NCBI GenBank assembly: GCA_004154925.1
Contig: QJNS01000006.1
Coordinates: forward strand, 1-64,000
Origin: Monosporascus cannonballus
Lineage: Eukaryota; Ascomycota; Sordariomycetes; Xylariales
Reading direction: 5' to 3'
DNA: 64,000 nt
Shown here: piece by piece, positions 26,146-39,225 of the stretch
Layout: every line of letters starts with the position of its first letter
Position numbering within the stretch: the first letter of the stretch is position 1
Notes under the pieces: generated by a model
Told to the model about the DNA's origin: nothing
Databases searched by the model: none
Seen by the model: the letters and a program-made list of their open reading frames with translations, nothing else
Made by a program: the position numbers and the translations under genes

Positions 26146-26219
26146 GATAAATATGAAAGAAAAGGTTGCTTATCCAAAAGTTAACAGACGAATAATTTGA
26201 TCTTTAGGGACAAAAATCC

Positions 26220-26236
26220 TGAAAAGGGGGAGATCG
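26220..26236 (+). promoter_or_regulatory. E2 polypurine tract
   Basis: GAAAAGGGGGAGATCG lies directly before the 3' LTR start at 26237. It is the expected plus-strand primer of reverse transcription. The same purine run precedes the 3' LTR in the other copies, read as CGATCTCCC or CGATCTTCC in minus elements. Confidence 0.85.
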
Positions 26237-26651
26237 TATTATAACCTAACGGTCTTGGGTTTTGGAAACGGTCGAGATCCTAAAAAACCAAATTCCGACT
26301 TAGCCAAAATGTTACGTAACTGGTTTAAAAGGCTTAAGGGCCCTGATTAATTAAAAGGGCTTAAGCCGGATAAACATTAAAAAGGGCTTAAAAGGGCTTA
26401 AGGGGATTTAATTAAAAAAGTGTCGATAAGCCATAGTAAGCACTTTGAACTAGAACAAAAATATATACGTTCATTATTTTCATAGTTTAGATAACTTTAG
26501 TTTGCAATATAATATCGTTACCTAAGGCGCCCTTGGCATTACGAGACGTAATACGTTACTGTATCCATTGCTTAGATTCCCACGATACTTCTGCCAACAT
26601 AAACCCGTACGACTTAGGTTTAATAGTTTGTTAAACCGCATAGCCGTCACA
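26237..26651 (+). repeat. E2 3' LTR
   Basis: 415 bp from TATTATAACC (TG changed to TA) to GCCGTCACA, the same length and B-type U3 as the 5' LTR. Confidence 0.93.
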
Positions 26652-26656
26652 AATAG

Positions 26657-26900
26657 ATTAAAAAAGAAACAAAATAGGCGTAGGCCAAAGTTTATCCGCT
26701 TTAAAAGCAAAAGAAATTATGGGCCGATCATATAGCACGTATATTATTCCGCGGGCTTCGGATTTTAAAGCAGTTGGATAAGCTGGAACGTCAAAAAAAA
26801 ACAGGCCGAACTGGAGGCCGCTAAGGCTATTTCGGCAAAGGCCGCGCCATTTTTCGACTGGTCCAACCTGGAATCCACCGACTGGTCGTTTATTGATTAG
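26657..26900 (+). pseudogene. M2 antisense ORF, C-terminal half
   Basis: This continues the frame of 19554-19826 after removal of E2 and one target copy. It reads KQKKLWADHIARILF, then RGLRILKQLDKLERQ, a Lys/Leu/Glu-rich amphipathic or coiled-coil segment, then AELEAAKAISAKAAPFFD and WSNLESTDWSFID, stopping at TAG 26898-26900. One extra base in the A-run near 26793 shifts the frame once. From about 26740 on the composition is GC-normal with no stops other than the true end, unlike the rest of M2. The RGLxxLDKLExQ block is also legible in E5. Function unknown. Confidence 0.75.
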
Positions 26901-26939
26901 AGGACCTTTAACCCTGCCGATTTCGGCATTACTGGTAAA

Positions 26940-27735
26940 AATTCTTTAATAGGCGCTGGGCGCCAATGAGAATTTTGGCAAATTCCTAGGTCTTTTTCTA
27001 CTTAATTAGGTATTGGGTAAATCCGTTTTATTTTCGTATATCGAAGATTTTCTTTACCGTATATACCTGTTTATCTTTTATTTCCATATCGTTTTATATT
27101 ATATGCAGTTTAATTATGTTTAGTGCTAACGTACATAAAAACAAATAAAAAGTTAAATGAAATTTGATTTTTGGTAAAAGGTCTAATTAATAATTATTTT
27201 CTGAAATTTCTTTTCGAAAATCAATCCCATTAAATATTTTAATTATAATAATTATTTATTTAATTCCGTACGAATTCTAATTTTGATTTTATTTCGTAAT
27301 ATTATTATCGAAATTATTTTAATATAAGGATTATTTTAACTTTAATTAATCTATTATTACGTAATTCTTTATAAATTTTAAAATAAAATGAAAATTCGTA
27401 TTTACAAATATTATTTTAATACCTTCGTAATAACTTGTATTATACGCTAATTAAGCAATAAATAATTTTTCAACTTAATTATTTTATTCGTAATTAATAT
27501 AATATCGCATATAAATTTTCAAAATTTGGTTTATTCGTTTTATTTATTATTAATCTAAAGTTTAAATACGTTGGATAACTTATGATTTAGGCCGATCTAT
27601 GCCGTAAGGCTTTGTTAAAACTTAAATATAAGTATCTATCTTTTACTTATAATAATTTGTATACGTAATCCGTATATATTAAGGGTATATCTAAAAAAAT
27701 ATATTCCATTTATTCGGTATTTATATCCTTATAAT
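26940..27735 (-). pseudogene. M2 pol relic, chromodomain and C-terminal integrase part
   Basis: Minus-strand pol end of M2. The chromodomain region lies around 26950-27060 and aligns with those of M1, M3 and M4 (shared plus-strand string CTTTAATAGGCG). The integrase part is cut at 27735 by M3 and resumes at 34559. Stops throughout. Confidence 0.7.
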
Positions 27736-28156
27736 TGTGACGGCTAAGGGGTTTAACCAACTATTAAACCTTAGTCGTACGGGTTTATGTTGGCAGAAGT
27801 ATCGTCGGAATCTAAGCAATAAATACAATAATCGTGTTACATCTCGTATTACCAAGGGTGCCTTAGGTAACGAATTGTTATATTACAAACGATTAGTATT
27901 GGTAAATAATTTGTTATAAGCAGAAGTTATTTAAATTATGGAAATAATAGGCGTATATATTTTATTTTAATTAGTTAGATTACTATTAATAAATTAATAA
28001 TCCGGTTTACTAGCTTATTACCAATAAGTTGGTAATCCGGCTTATTGGCTTATTACCAATAAGTTGGTAATTTATTACGTAACCTGCCTTACCGCGTATT
28101 TGTGGTTGGGTTATGATAGACCGTTTCTGGAAACCGTGGTTCGTTAGGCCATAATA
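27736..28156 (-). repeat. M3 3' LTR
   Basis: 421 bp from TGTGACGGCTAAGG to GGCCATAATA; U3 on the right side with CCAATAAGTTGGTAATCC subrepeats. Confidence 0.9.
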
Positions 28157-28225
28157 CGATCTTCCCTTTGTACAAATCTTGCTCTTAAAATTCTTTTTTC
28201 GGTAAATTGTTTATATCTATTTAAT

Positions 28226-28727
28226 ATGTTTTCCGGTATGTCCAAACGTCGTTGTCGTAAATCCGAATAACGACTTGCCTTAGTTAATTTAATTAAATTC
28301 GAAAATTTTAATACAATGCCTTAGGTTTTTTATTTTTTCCGGCACTTTAATTGCTAAATAATGGACGGGGTTTTTCGTTATAAAAACTGTGTTCGTTAAG
28401 GTCGTTCGTACGACGGGATAAGAGTTCTTATTTCTATAATTAATCGTTATATCGCAAACTCAAACAATTAAAACAAAAAAGTTAACGGCCAAAAACTTTT
28501 TATCTGAAATTTTTGCGCGTTTTTCTTATATATGTCGTTAACGCCAATATTATTAATCCCAAGGTTCAAAACTTGTTAATTATACCTTTTAATCTCTGGA
28601 CGATTTTAATAACTTTACATAATTAAAATCAAATCTTATGATCGAAATATAAGCTTTGGGTAAAATGGACGTTATTAATTAGAATACGGTAAACCAAGGA
28701 TTTCTTTTGTTGGATCTTATAAACTAA
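28226..28727 (+). pseudogene. M3 antisense ORF relic
   Basis: A plus-strand frame antisense to M3 pol. ATG at 28226, with a second in-frame ATG at 28238 giving MSKRRCRKSE, a TAA, RLALVNLIKFENFN. The C-terminal part reads MDVIN, a TAG for Trp, NTVNQGFLLLDLIN and ends at TAA 28725-28727, one base out of frame with the start, so at least one indel lies between. M4 has the same start (ISKRHSRKSEQRLALANLI) with fewer stops. The product is basic at the N-terminus; family unknown. Confidence 0.65.
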
Positions 28728-28759
28728 AATGTTATTATTTCGGGTGGTTCCGCCGTTGC

Positions 28760-31700
28760 TGGTAAAAACTTTTAAATAGGCGTTAAACGTTAATAAGAAT
28801 TTTAACGGATTTTTAAATGTTTTCAAAATCCGGGTATTTTTTTAACTTACTCAGGTATTAAGTAAATCTGTTTTATTTTCATATATCGAAAAAGCCTTTT
28901 ACCCTATATACATATTTATCTTTTGCTTTAACGTTATTTTATATCGTATATACTTTGATTATATTTGCTATTAATTCGAATAAAGAAAATATAAAAAATT
29001 AAATAAAGTTTAATTTTCGGTAAAGGTTCTAATTAATAATTGTTTTCTAAGGTTTTCTTAATGATCTTATATAGACCGATATATTTAAAATCGAGTGTTT
29101 TGTTGGATCATTTTATTTAGATATATTTAGTAATAAGAAAAATCTTTTTCTTTTTAAAAATTAATCGTTTTAATTTTCTTTGGTTATAATATTTTCTTAT
29201 TTTATTTTGTATGAATTCCAGTTCCGTTTTTATTCTTTGGTATAACTATCACAATTATTTTAATGTTAATTAGGCCGTCGTTACGTACCTTTTTATAAGT
29301 TTCTAAACTAAAATTAAAATTTACGTTCGCTAATATTATCTTGATATTTTCGTAATAATTAATATTATAAGTTAATTATGTAATTAATAATTTCTTAACT
29401 TAATTATTCTGTTCGTAATTAATATAATATCGTAAGAAACTTGTTAATGTTTAAATACGTTGCATAACTTATAATTTAAGCCGACTTATATTATAAGGTT
29501 TTGCTAAAGTTTAAATACAAATATCCATCCTTTATTTAAAATAATTGCTATAAATAATCCGTATACATTAAAAATATAGTTAAAAAAATATATGTTATTT
29601 ATTCGACATCCGTATACTTATAATATAATAGGAAATAGGAAGAATTCGTAAATCGATCGACGATTACGAAAACGTTATCGTAATATATTCTTGTAACTAG
29701 AGTTTTTAACGTTGGAAATTTAATAATAAAACCAAATATAACTAAATACCATAGTTATTTTACGATTAATAATAATAATAATTTTCCGTACGGCTTATAT
29801 CGTCGAATTCTTGCTTTAGCGTAAATATCGTATCGCTATATGATTTTCTATACCATTAACTTTATTTTAAGAAATGAATATGTGTATAAAAATCGTTTTA
29901 AGGTTTTATAAATCCCTGGATATCCGTATAAACAATATTCGTATATTTTTCACATTGGAAATTTTTAACATATTTTCTGGAACTTATATTTTATTTGTTT
30001 TTTTAATTTTTTAAGAAATTATTATTATACTGCTAGATTTTCTGATATATGTCGAAAAACATTATCCGAATTATCGCAATTTATTGTAAGCATAAATATG
30101 TTTTTATAATAATATCAAAAGTTATATAATTGATTTTAACTAATTTCATTTTAAACTTTAATCGTTTACTTAAAGTATATACTTTATTATTTTTAAAGTT
30201 TTTCTTATAAATAATATCAAAATCGAAATTCATTAAATTTTCCGCGTAACGAAATTATTATTCCATAAGTTTCTTAGTTACAATAAGTCGGGTAAAAGTT
30301 TAATAATCCGTATAAATTTTAATCTAATATAGGTTTTCCTTTAAGAAATACCTAAACTTTCAAAATGTGATAATAATGGCCATAAATCCTTTATTTGGAA
30401 TACCATAATTAAATTCGGCTCCTTTTAATTTGTACCAAAAAAATGCAATAAGATACAATTTATTTTAATTATTTCGTTATCTAATTATTATACTTAACGA
30501 GTAATCCGAAATATCGGTTTTTAATATTACTAAAGCGGTTAAATTATGCATAATTAATATTAATTTATTAATAGTTATATCCTTAATATCTTAAAATATT
30601 CTTTTCGTATTTAACTTTTATTTAAATTTTCTTTTTCGTAGAATTAGTTAAAAATACAATTATTTTATTAGAATTTCAAATAGATTTGCTATAATATTTA
30701 ACGAAGCCAAGAAATGCTTGTACCTTTTCAATTATAATTAATATTTATTATTTTATAATTATAACAATTTTCTTAAGGTTTATCCTAATATATCTTAAAA
30801 TAATAATATGTCCTAATTATTTTACTTCTTATTTATAAAATTAAAACTTTCAGCGTTAACAAGTAATTTTGTATTTTATAAAGCTTGAAAAGCTTTATAA
30901 ACCTACTTTACGTGTATTTTTTCTTTATCTTTAAACAATCAAAATGTTGTCGAAATAATATATAACGAAAATATTGAAATATTTTAGTAAAATATAATTT
31001 ACCATCTGTTAAAACGTTATTACTACGTTCGTAAATCCTATTAATATAACTAAATATTTAAATAATCCGTATTTCATTTTAAAAACTATTTTTTATTGGT
31101 ATTGTCTCTTAGTTTGAATAAGGCTATATTTATTTTTAAGATCGAATATTACGAATTAATTGATTTCGTAAAATCGGTTTTGTATTTCCGTAATTAACGA
31201 TAGCGATATTAGATTTTTAAGAATATTATTATTTAATTATCTATCATTAATTATAAGGTTTCATTTTTAATTTCTTTAAGTATAAAAAATATAAAGTATT
31301 TTGCTAATAATTTCGAAAATCAAATTTAATTTTTTATAACTATTTTGCCAGATATTTTTTGAAAATGCGTAATTCGTTTTTATTAAGATTATAAATAAGA
31401 TAAAATATTATTAAGGACTAGTTTTAAGAACTATTTCGTAATTTTATTTACTATATTCTAATAATATCGTATTAAGCTTCTCTTTGAAAAATTACTTATA
31501 TTTATAATATTATAATAATATATGAATTAAATATTTTAATTTTTAAGCGTATTATTAATTTTAATCGTAATTTAATTACATTAATTTCGTTTTAATAATA
31601 AAAATAATACGTTATATTTTTCTTTAGTACTTATTTTTTTCTCATATTTAAATTTTTTAGGTAATAAAGTTTGTACCCTATCCTTATATATGTATTCGTT

Positions 31701-34160
31701 ATTATTATCTATCGAATATTAAAATCTTAATCCTTTTTATATTTATTAATAAAGAACAAAATAAATTTTACCTAACCAGTTTTACCGTTAATTAAAATTG
31801 CGTATTAACGTATCCATGTTAATTTTAAGACTATATCGTAATTTTTATATAAACCGATATTAAAATTAATTATTTGATATCGTCCTTAAATAAAAATATT
31901 AATGTAATTAATTTTACGTATAATTTTTCTGTTATCGTAAACTAATTTCTAACCTTCGACATTTATCGTTATATAACGTTTTAACTTATATTTCTATAAT
32001 AATTTAAATTTATTAATTACATTTGGTATAATATCATTCCTGCCTAAAGTTCCGTAATCCATTAATACGGTACATTAAAATGTTCCAATTTATATATTTA
32101 AAATAGTAAAATTATTATTAGCTCCTATTATCGCATTTAAAAACTTTAGTGATTTGCTTTTAATTTTTTGGGGTTTTGTTATTTTGCAGCTTTTTATAAA
32201 TAATTTTGTTTTTAATTTTTTTTCGACTTTATCGAACTTTATTTACGTTTTTTCGTTTAACGCGTTAAGCTACTATATTCATCGTTATTGCCGGCGCTCT
32301 ATTTTTTCAAGTTATATTAATTATGTTCGGTTTTGTTATACTTCTTTTTTATTAAATAAATTGTTTTTTTGTAATTATATCCTATTATACGTCGTTTTAA
32401 TTATTGTTCTAAAAGTCTTTTATAAATTAACATATTTCCTTTTCAATAGATTTCCGTTTATAAAACTTTATAATAAATATTCATTAAAAATAAAAATCTG
32501 TAATAACGTTTTAAATATTATTTTTTTATTATACGTTAAATTAACCTTTTTTCCGTTTAATAATTATATTTTTTATGGCAATAAAAAGGGTCTTTTTACG
32601 GGCAATATTTTCTATCGGGCTAGTTTTTTTATTTCGGCTAATTGCTGGATATTATCTGGGATTATAATTCGAAAATATCGATATTATTACTTATTATCCT
32701 TAGTATTTCCGGTACGGTGTGAAAAATCAAATCTTTTATAATATATACGAGTAATTCGTTCGTAAACATATTATTTCCCTTTTTCGTAACTAGAATATTT
32801 TCGTCGTCGCCAATATATCATATATATTCTGCCGTATTAATTAAGAGTTTTATGATAAACTTTTTTATTTAATTTTAATATTTGTGTAACTATTTTTATA
32901 ATACTTTTTATTATACTTATAATATTTATTAAGTTAATTTTCTTGTTTTTTCTATTTCTTATTACTCTTTTCGCCATAAGTAACCTAATACGTATTTGGG
33001 CTGAATTATATTAATAAATTTGCTTTCGTTCTTTTAACTTTTTTGGATTATTTTTTAATATTGGTTTTTAATTATCTTATTACGGTTTTTTAAATACTTT
33101 GTATTATATTATATTATGCCTTATTTTGTTATAATTATATGATTTAATTTGGCTTTAATTTCTTTATACGTAATTTTAATTCCATAAATTTTAATTCTAC
33201 GCCGCAAAATATTATTATATCAAAAAACGATAATATTTATTATATATTAATATTTATTATTATTTTTTTAATGCTTTTAATACCCCATACATATTGTCGA
33301 TCGTTAATCTCGATTATTATAACGATATAATCCAATAAATAATCAGGCCAATCGAACTTAAAAAAATTTATATATATATATTTTTAGGCCGTTAAAAATC
33401 TAAATTAGTAAAATTTCTTTTCCTTAATTTAATTTAACGGCTAATTATATTAATATGCTACCGTAATTAGATATTAATTTCTTTCTCGTAATAATTAAAG
33501 TGACATTTCGGCTTTTATTTTTTCGTTTATGATTCCGAAAGTATTTGTTAATATTTACTCGCATTATTTGAAATCATTATGAATTTGTATTACCTTTAGG
33601 TTTTATTTTTCGATTAGTAAAATAACGTATTTTCTTATACCGTATTCGAATTAAATAATTGCGTTTCCGGTAAATTATTTAACTGCGAATTTAATTCGTA
33701 TAATAAACGTAATTAATCCACTAAAAAATACTCGAAATATATTTGGTATTAAATAAAAAATAATTATAACTTAATTAAGGTTCAGTTGAAAAATTATGGC
33801 TTAAATATTTTAAAGATTTTTCTTAATTCCTTAATAGAATTTAGCTAAATAACCTGGTTTACTTAAAAAGGTTTCCTGGTTTCGGAAGCTTTTTTTTCCT
33901 TAAATTTTTTCTAAGTTACTGAAAAGGACGTTGTAAGATTATTATTATTTTTTACGCTGAAAATTGCGTTCGTTTATAACATCCAGTCGTCGAAGAATTT
34001 CTTTGAGAAAAAGGCGAAATTTCTTTTTTTTTCTCGTCGGATTTTATTCCAGTATTCGAGTAATTAAGGACTTGGTAAATGCGCTATTCGGGCTACATAT
34101 TAATAAACATAATATTAATCGCTATTCCTTAAAGTTTAACAGTATTATTAAATAAAATCT
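28760..34160 (-). pseudogene. M3 gag-pol relic
   Basis: Minus-strand polyprotein relic. Chromodomain at about 28770-28890; integrase V-D-R-F motif at about 29645-29690, still well preserved (FVIVDRFT); the RT box near 30945 reads YFDN, the second catalytic Asp changed to Asn by G-to-A; gag start ATG at 34110 (minus) reads M-F-I-N. Stops are dense. A 195-codon plus-strand frame at 32154-32741 is only the complement of this pol. Confidence 0.8.
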
Positions 34161-34167
34161 TATAATG

Positions 34168-34553
34168 TATAACGGTTAAAAAGTTTAATTGATTATTAAA
34201 CCTTAATTATATAGGTTTATATTAACAAAATTATCGTAAAAATCTATTTAAGAAATATAATAATCGTATTACGTTTCTTAATATTAAAAGTACCTTAGGT
34301 AACGAATTATTATATTACAAACAATTAATATTCGTAAGTAATTTGTTATAGGTTGAAGTTATTTAAAGTATGGAAATAATAAATATATATATCTTATTTC
34401 TACTAATTAACTAATTACCAGTAAATTAATAATCCGGCTTACTGGCTTACTACCAGTAGGTTAGTGATCCATTACGTGACCTGCCTCACCGCGCACTTGT
34501 TGTTGGGTCATGACAGACCGTTTCTGGAAACCGTGGCTCGTTAGGCCATGTCA
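34168..34553 (-). repeat. M3 5' LTR
   Basis: 386 bp from TATAACGGTTAAAAAG to GGCCATGTCA. The U3 end is less mutated (CCTGCCTCACCGCGCACTTG) than the rest. Confidence 0.9.
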
Positions 34554-34558
34554 ATAAT

Positions 34559-37500
34559 ATGGTAAAAAAATAAGAGAATTTCGTAAATCGATTAACAATT
34601 ACGAAAATAGTATTATAATATATTCCTATAACTGAATTTTTTGATATAAAGAATTGAGTAATAAAGTTAAATATTATTAAATATTATAATTATTTTGCGA
34701 TTAATAATAGCTGTAATTGTCCATATGGCTTATATCGTCGCAATTTTATTCTGGCGCAAATATCGTATTACCGTATAACTCTTTATACCGTTAATTTTAT
34801 TTTAAAAAAGGAATATATGCCTTAAAACCGTTTTAGAGTTTTGTAAATCCCTGGATATCTGTTTAGCTAATATTCGTGTATTTTTTGTACTAGACTTTTT
34901 CGGTATTTTTTAAAATTTATATTTTTTTTGTTTTTTAGGAAACCGTTATTATATTGCTGGATTTCCTAATAAATATCGAAAGGCACTGCCCGAATTATCG
35001 TAATTCATCGCGGTCGTAAATATCCTTTTGTGGTAATATCAAAGATTATATGGCTAACTTTAACCAATTTCTTTTCGAAATATGGTCACTTGTTTAGGAT
35101 GTTTGCTTTGTTATTTTTTAAGCCCATTTTATGAATAATAACGAAATCGAAGTTCCCCAATTTTTCCGCGTAACGAAATTATCGTTTTATACGTTCCCTA
35201 ATCGTAATAAATCGGGTAAAAATTTGATAATTCGTATAAAATTTAACCCAATATAAATTTCCTTTTAAAAAAATGTCTAAACTTTCGAAATGCCGAAGTA
35301 ATTGCTATAAATCTTTTATTTAAAATACCGTAAATAAATTTGGTTCCTTTTAACTTATATAAAAAGAATATAATAAAAAAAAATTTGCCTTAAATATTTT
35401 GCTACTCGATTCTTATGCTTAATGCGTAATCCGAAATATCGGTTTTTAATTTGACGAGGCGGTTTAAATCGTATATGATGAATATCAGTTCGTTAATAAT
35501 TATATCCTTAATATTTTGAAATGTTTTTTCCGTTTTTAACGTTTATTTAAATTTCTTTTTGTAAGATTCGTTAGGGGTATAATTATTTTGTTGAAATTTC
35601 GAATATATTTCCTGTAGAAAATAGCGAATCCAAAGAATGCCTAAATTTCTTTGACCGCGGTTGGCGTTTGCTATTTTGTAATTACAGTGATTCTTTTGGA
35701 GTTTATCTTAATATATCCTAAGGTAATAATATGTTCCAGGTATTCCTTTTCCTATGCGTAAAATTAACCTCTTTTTGCGCTAACAAATAATTTTACGTAT
35801 TATAAAGCTGAAAGGACGTTATGAACGTATTTTGTATATGCCCTGTCCGTTTTTTAAAAAAAATAAAAATATCGTCGAGATAACAAATAAAGAAAACATT
35901 AAGGTATTTTCGTAATATATGAATTATTATCCGTTAAACAATTATTAATACGTTTGTAAATCTAATTAATATAATCAAATACTTAAATAGTCCGTATTTT
36001 ATTATAAAAGCGGTTTTTATTCGTATTTTCTTTATTTTAATAACGTTATATTTATTTTTATGATTAAAGTTTATATTTTATTTGGTTCCGTAAAGTTAAA
36101 ATTTTAGTTTTGTGAATAAAAGTAATAATATTCGATTTTTAACGGTAATATCGTTTAATTGTCGGTAATTAATTACAAGTTATAAGTTTTCGTGTTTTTT
36201 TGGGTACCAAAAATATGAGGTATTTTGTTAATAATTTAGAAAGTCGAATTTGGTTTTTATAACCAATATTTTAGGTATTTTTAAAAAATACGTAATTGGT
36301 TTTCGCTAAAATTATAAATAAAGTAAAATTTTGTTAAAGATCCTTTTTCAAAATTTTTTTATATCTTTATTCGCTATATTTTAATAGTTTTGTATCGAAG
36401 TTCTTTTTGAAAAAATATTTATATCTGTCGTTGTATAATGGTATGTCAATTAAAAGATTTAATTATTAGAGTTATTATTTTAAATCGTTATTTAGTTACT
36501 TTATTTTCGCTTTAATAATAATAAAGGTACGTCGTATTTTCTTTAATGCTTATTTTTTTTCTTATGTTTTGTTTTTTTAAGTAATAAGGTTTTCATTATA
36601 TTCTTATGCTTATATTCGTTATTATTTTCGATTAAATATTAATATCTTAAATTTCTTTTTTTATTTATTAATAAAGTATAAGGTAAACTTTACTTAGCTA
36701 GTTTTTCTATTAATTAAGATTCCGTATTAACGTATTTATAAGAAATTTAAGATTATATCCGAATTTTTAATTAATACTATGTTAAAATTAATTATTTAAA
36801 ATTATACTTAAATAAATATCTCGAAATAGTTAATTTCATAAATAATTTTTCCGTCATCGTAAACAAACTTTAAACTTTCATTATTCGTCTTTATCTAAGG
36901 TTTTAACTTATATTTCTATAATAATTTAAATTTATTAACTATATTTGATGCAATGTAATATCTGCTTAAAGTTTCGCAATCCATTATTATGGTATATTAC
37001 TACGTTTAAATTCGTATATTTAAAATAATAATGTTATTAACGGTTTTTCTCTTTAAGTTTAAAGCCTTTTTTAGGAATTCCCTTTAATTTCTTTGAGTTT
37101 CGTCGTTTTGCGACTCCTTTATAGGTGACCTTTTTTTTAAAATTCCTATTTAAATTTGTCGAACTTTGTTTATGTTTCTGTATTTAACGCGTTAAATTGC
37201 TATATTTATCGTTATTGCCGGCATATTTTTCGTTCGAGCCGTATTAAATATTTTTATTTTGTTTGAATTCTTTTTTTATTAAATAAATTGTTTTTTTATG
37301 TTTATAATTGTATCTTATTATCCGTCGTCTTAATTGCTATTTCGAAGGTTTCTTATAAACTAACGTATTTTTTCCTTAATAATCTTTTTTTCGTTGAAAT
37401 TTGTAATAAATGCTAATTAAGAATAAATATTTATAATAATTCTTTGCTAATACTTTTTTATTATTCGTTAAATTAATAATTCTTCCGGTTAATAATTATA

Positions 37501-39225
37501 TTATTAATAATAATAAAAGAGGTCTTTTTATAGATATTTCTTAAGGCCAGCGTTTTATTTCGGCCAATTATTAAATATTTTCTAGGGTTATAGATCGACA
37601 ATATCGATATTATTATTTATCGTTTTTGTTATTTCCGGTACGGTTTACAAAATCGAATCCTTTATAATACATACGGGTAATTCGTTCGTAAATATGCTGT
37701 TTTTATTTTTCGTAATCGGGATATTCTTGTCGTCGACAGTATATAGCTAATATTTTGCCGTATTAATTAAGGGTTTCGAAACAGATTTGTTTTATTTAAT
37801 TCTGATATTTACGTAATTATTTTTATAATACTTCTTATTATATTTACGATATTTATTAAATTAGCTTTTTAATATTTCGTATTCCTTATTAAATTGTTCG
37901 CTATAACGGATCCGGTATATATTTAGGTTAAATTATATTAATAAATTTTCTTCCGTTTTTTTTAGGTTATCTTTTAAATATTTTTTTCTAGTTATCTTAA
38001 TAGAGTTTTTTAAGTACCTTATATTATGCTGCCTTATATCCTATTTTATTATAATTATAATATTTGGTTTAATTCCAGTTTTTTCTATAAATAGTTTTTA
38101 ATTCTATAAATCCTAGTTCCGTGCCGTAAAAAATATTGTTACGTTAAAAAGCGTTAATATTAATTACGTATCGTAATTTGTTATTATTCTTTCTTTTAAT
38201 ACTTGTAATGTGTTATACATATTATTAATTGTTAAGTTTAATTACCATTATAATATAATCCGACAGATAATTGGGCCGATCAAACTTAAACAGTTTTTCC
38301 TGTACTTTTTTTAGGCCGTCGAAAAACTTAGCTATTAGTACTTTTTAATTTCAATTTAATTTAACCGTTAACTAAATTAACGTACTGCTATAACTAAATA
38401 TTAATCTCTTTTGTTATAATTATTAAATCTGCATTTCGCCTTTTATTTTTTCGTTTATTATTTCGAAAACCTTCGTTAATAGTAATTTAAATTATTCGTA
38501 ATTGCTATAAATTCGCATTATTTCCGGGTTTCGTTTTTCGATTAATGAAATACCGTAATTTCTTATAACAGGTTTAAACCAAATAACTGTCACAGTCCTA
38601 AGTGGCACCTTGTAGGTATAGAGGGCAGAACAAGGCGGTCAGGGCTCGACTTGACAACGTTCCACTTTTAGTTGTGTAATGGCTAGACTCTTGTTCTTCT
38701 GTGCCGTAATAATAACCGTATTTCTAGTAAATCATCCGATTACGAATTCGATTCGTATAATGGACGTAATAAATCGAACGGGAAAATACCCGAAATATAT
38801 TCGGCATTAAGTTAAAAATAATTATAACTTAATCGAAATTCCGTCGAAGAGTTGTGGCTTGGAAAATTTAAAAACTTTTCCTAGTTCCTTAATAATATTT
38901 AGTTAGATAACCTACCTTATTTAAAGGGGCTTTCCGGCTTCGGAAACTTTTTTTTCTTTAAGCTTTTTATAGGCTGCTTAAAAAAATATCGTAAAATCGT
39001 TATTATTTCTTTCGAACTAAATAATCCGTTCGTTTATGGTATCCCGGCGTCGAAAAATCTCTTGGCGAGAAAAACGAGCTTTTTTCTTTTTCTTTTCGGA
39101 TTTTATTACAGTGTTCGGGTAATTAAGGACCTGGTAAGTAAGTTATTCTGGCTGCTTGCTGGTAAATATAATGTCGGCGATATTGTTCAAAATCTAACCG
39201 TACTACTAGATAAAAACTTGTAATA
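34559..39225 (-). pseudogene. M2 gag-pol relic, 5' part (integrase, RT, gag)
   Basis: The continuation of M2 after M3. The integrase V-D-R-F region is at about 34580-34620; the RT motif VCYLDD-like is intact near 35870-35890 (minus strand reads CYLDDIFIF); the gag start is an ATA at 39167-39169 (for ATG) followed by F-T-S-K-Q-P-E, the first gag type. A 124-bp unmutated insertion interrupts it at 38588-38711. Confidence 0.8.
38588..38711. mobile_element. Short LTR-like insertion, 124 bp, not RIP-mutated
   Basis: A GC-normal insert from TGTCACAGTCCTAAG to TGTGCCGTAATA, flanked by ATAAC at 38583-38587 and 38712-38716. The empty site is CCAAATAACC in M1 (near 14325). TG...(C/T)A ends and a 5-bp target duplication suggest a very small solo LTR or TRIM-like element. 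No coding capacity. Its first 12 bases recur at 6073. Confidence 0.75.

Larger units (their letters stand above)
19827..26651 (+). mobile_element. E2: full-length Gypsy chromovirus inside M2
   Basis: A complete 6825-bp element with two LTRs of exactly 415 bp, B-type U3 (GGGCTTAAGGGCCCTGATT), gag, pol, chromodomain, antisense ORF and polypurine tract. The flanking pentamers are AAAAG (19822-19826) and AATAG (26652-26656), one mismatch. It interrupts the antisense ORF of M2. It is the clearest template for the family in this window. Confidence 0.93.
27736..34553 (-). mobile_element. M3: full-length Gypsy chromovirus inside M2
   Basis: A complete 6.8-kb minus-strand element with perfect TSD ATAAT (27731-27735, 34554-34558). 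The empty site CTTATAATATGG is visible in M4 near 45745. LTRs are at 27736-28156 and 34168-34553; the length difference comes from the number of GGCTTACTGG-type U3 units. Gag begins at the ATG read on the minus strand at 34110. Confidence 0.93.

Noticed and set aside
32154..32741. 195-codon open frame on the plus strand, the longest in the window
   Set aside because: It is the complement of M3 RT/gag sequence. The same stretch in M1, M2, M4 and M6 is broken on the plus strand, and composition (Phe, Leu, Tyr, Ile) is what AT-rich antisense gives. Not a gene.
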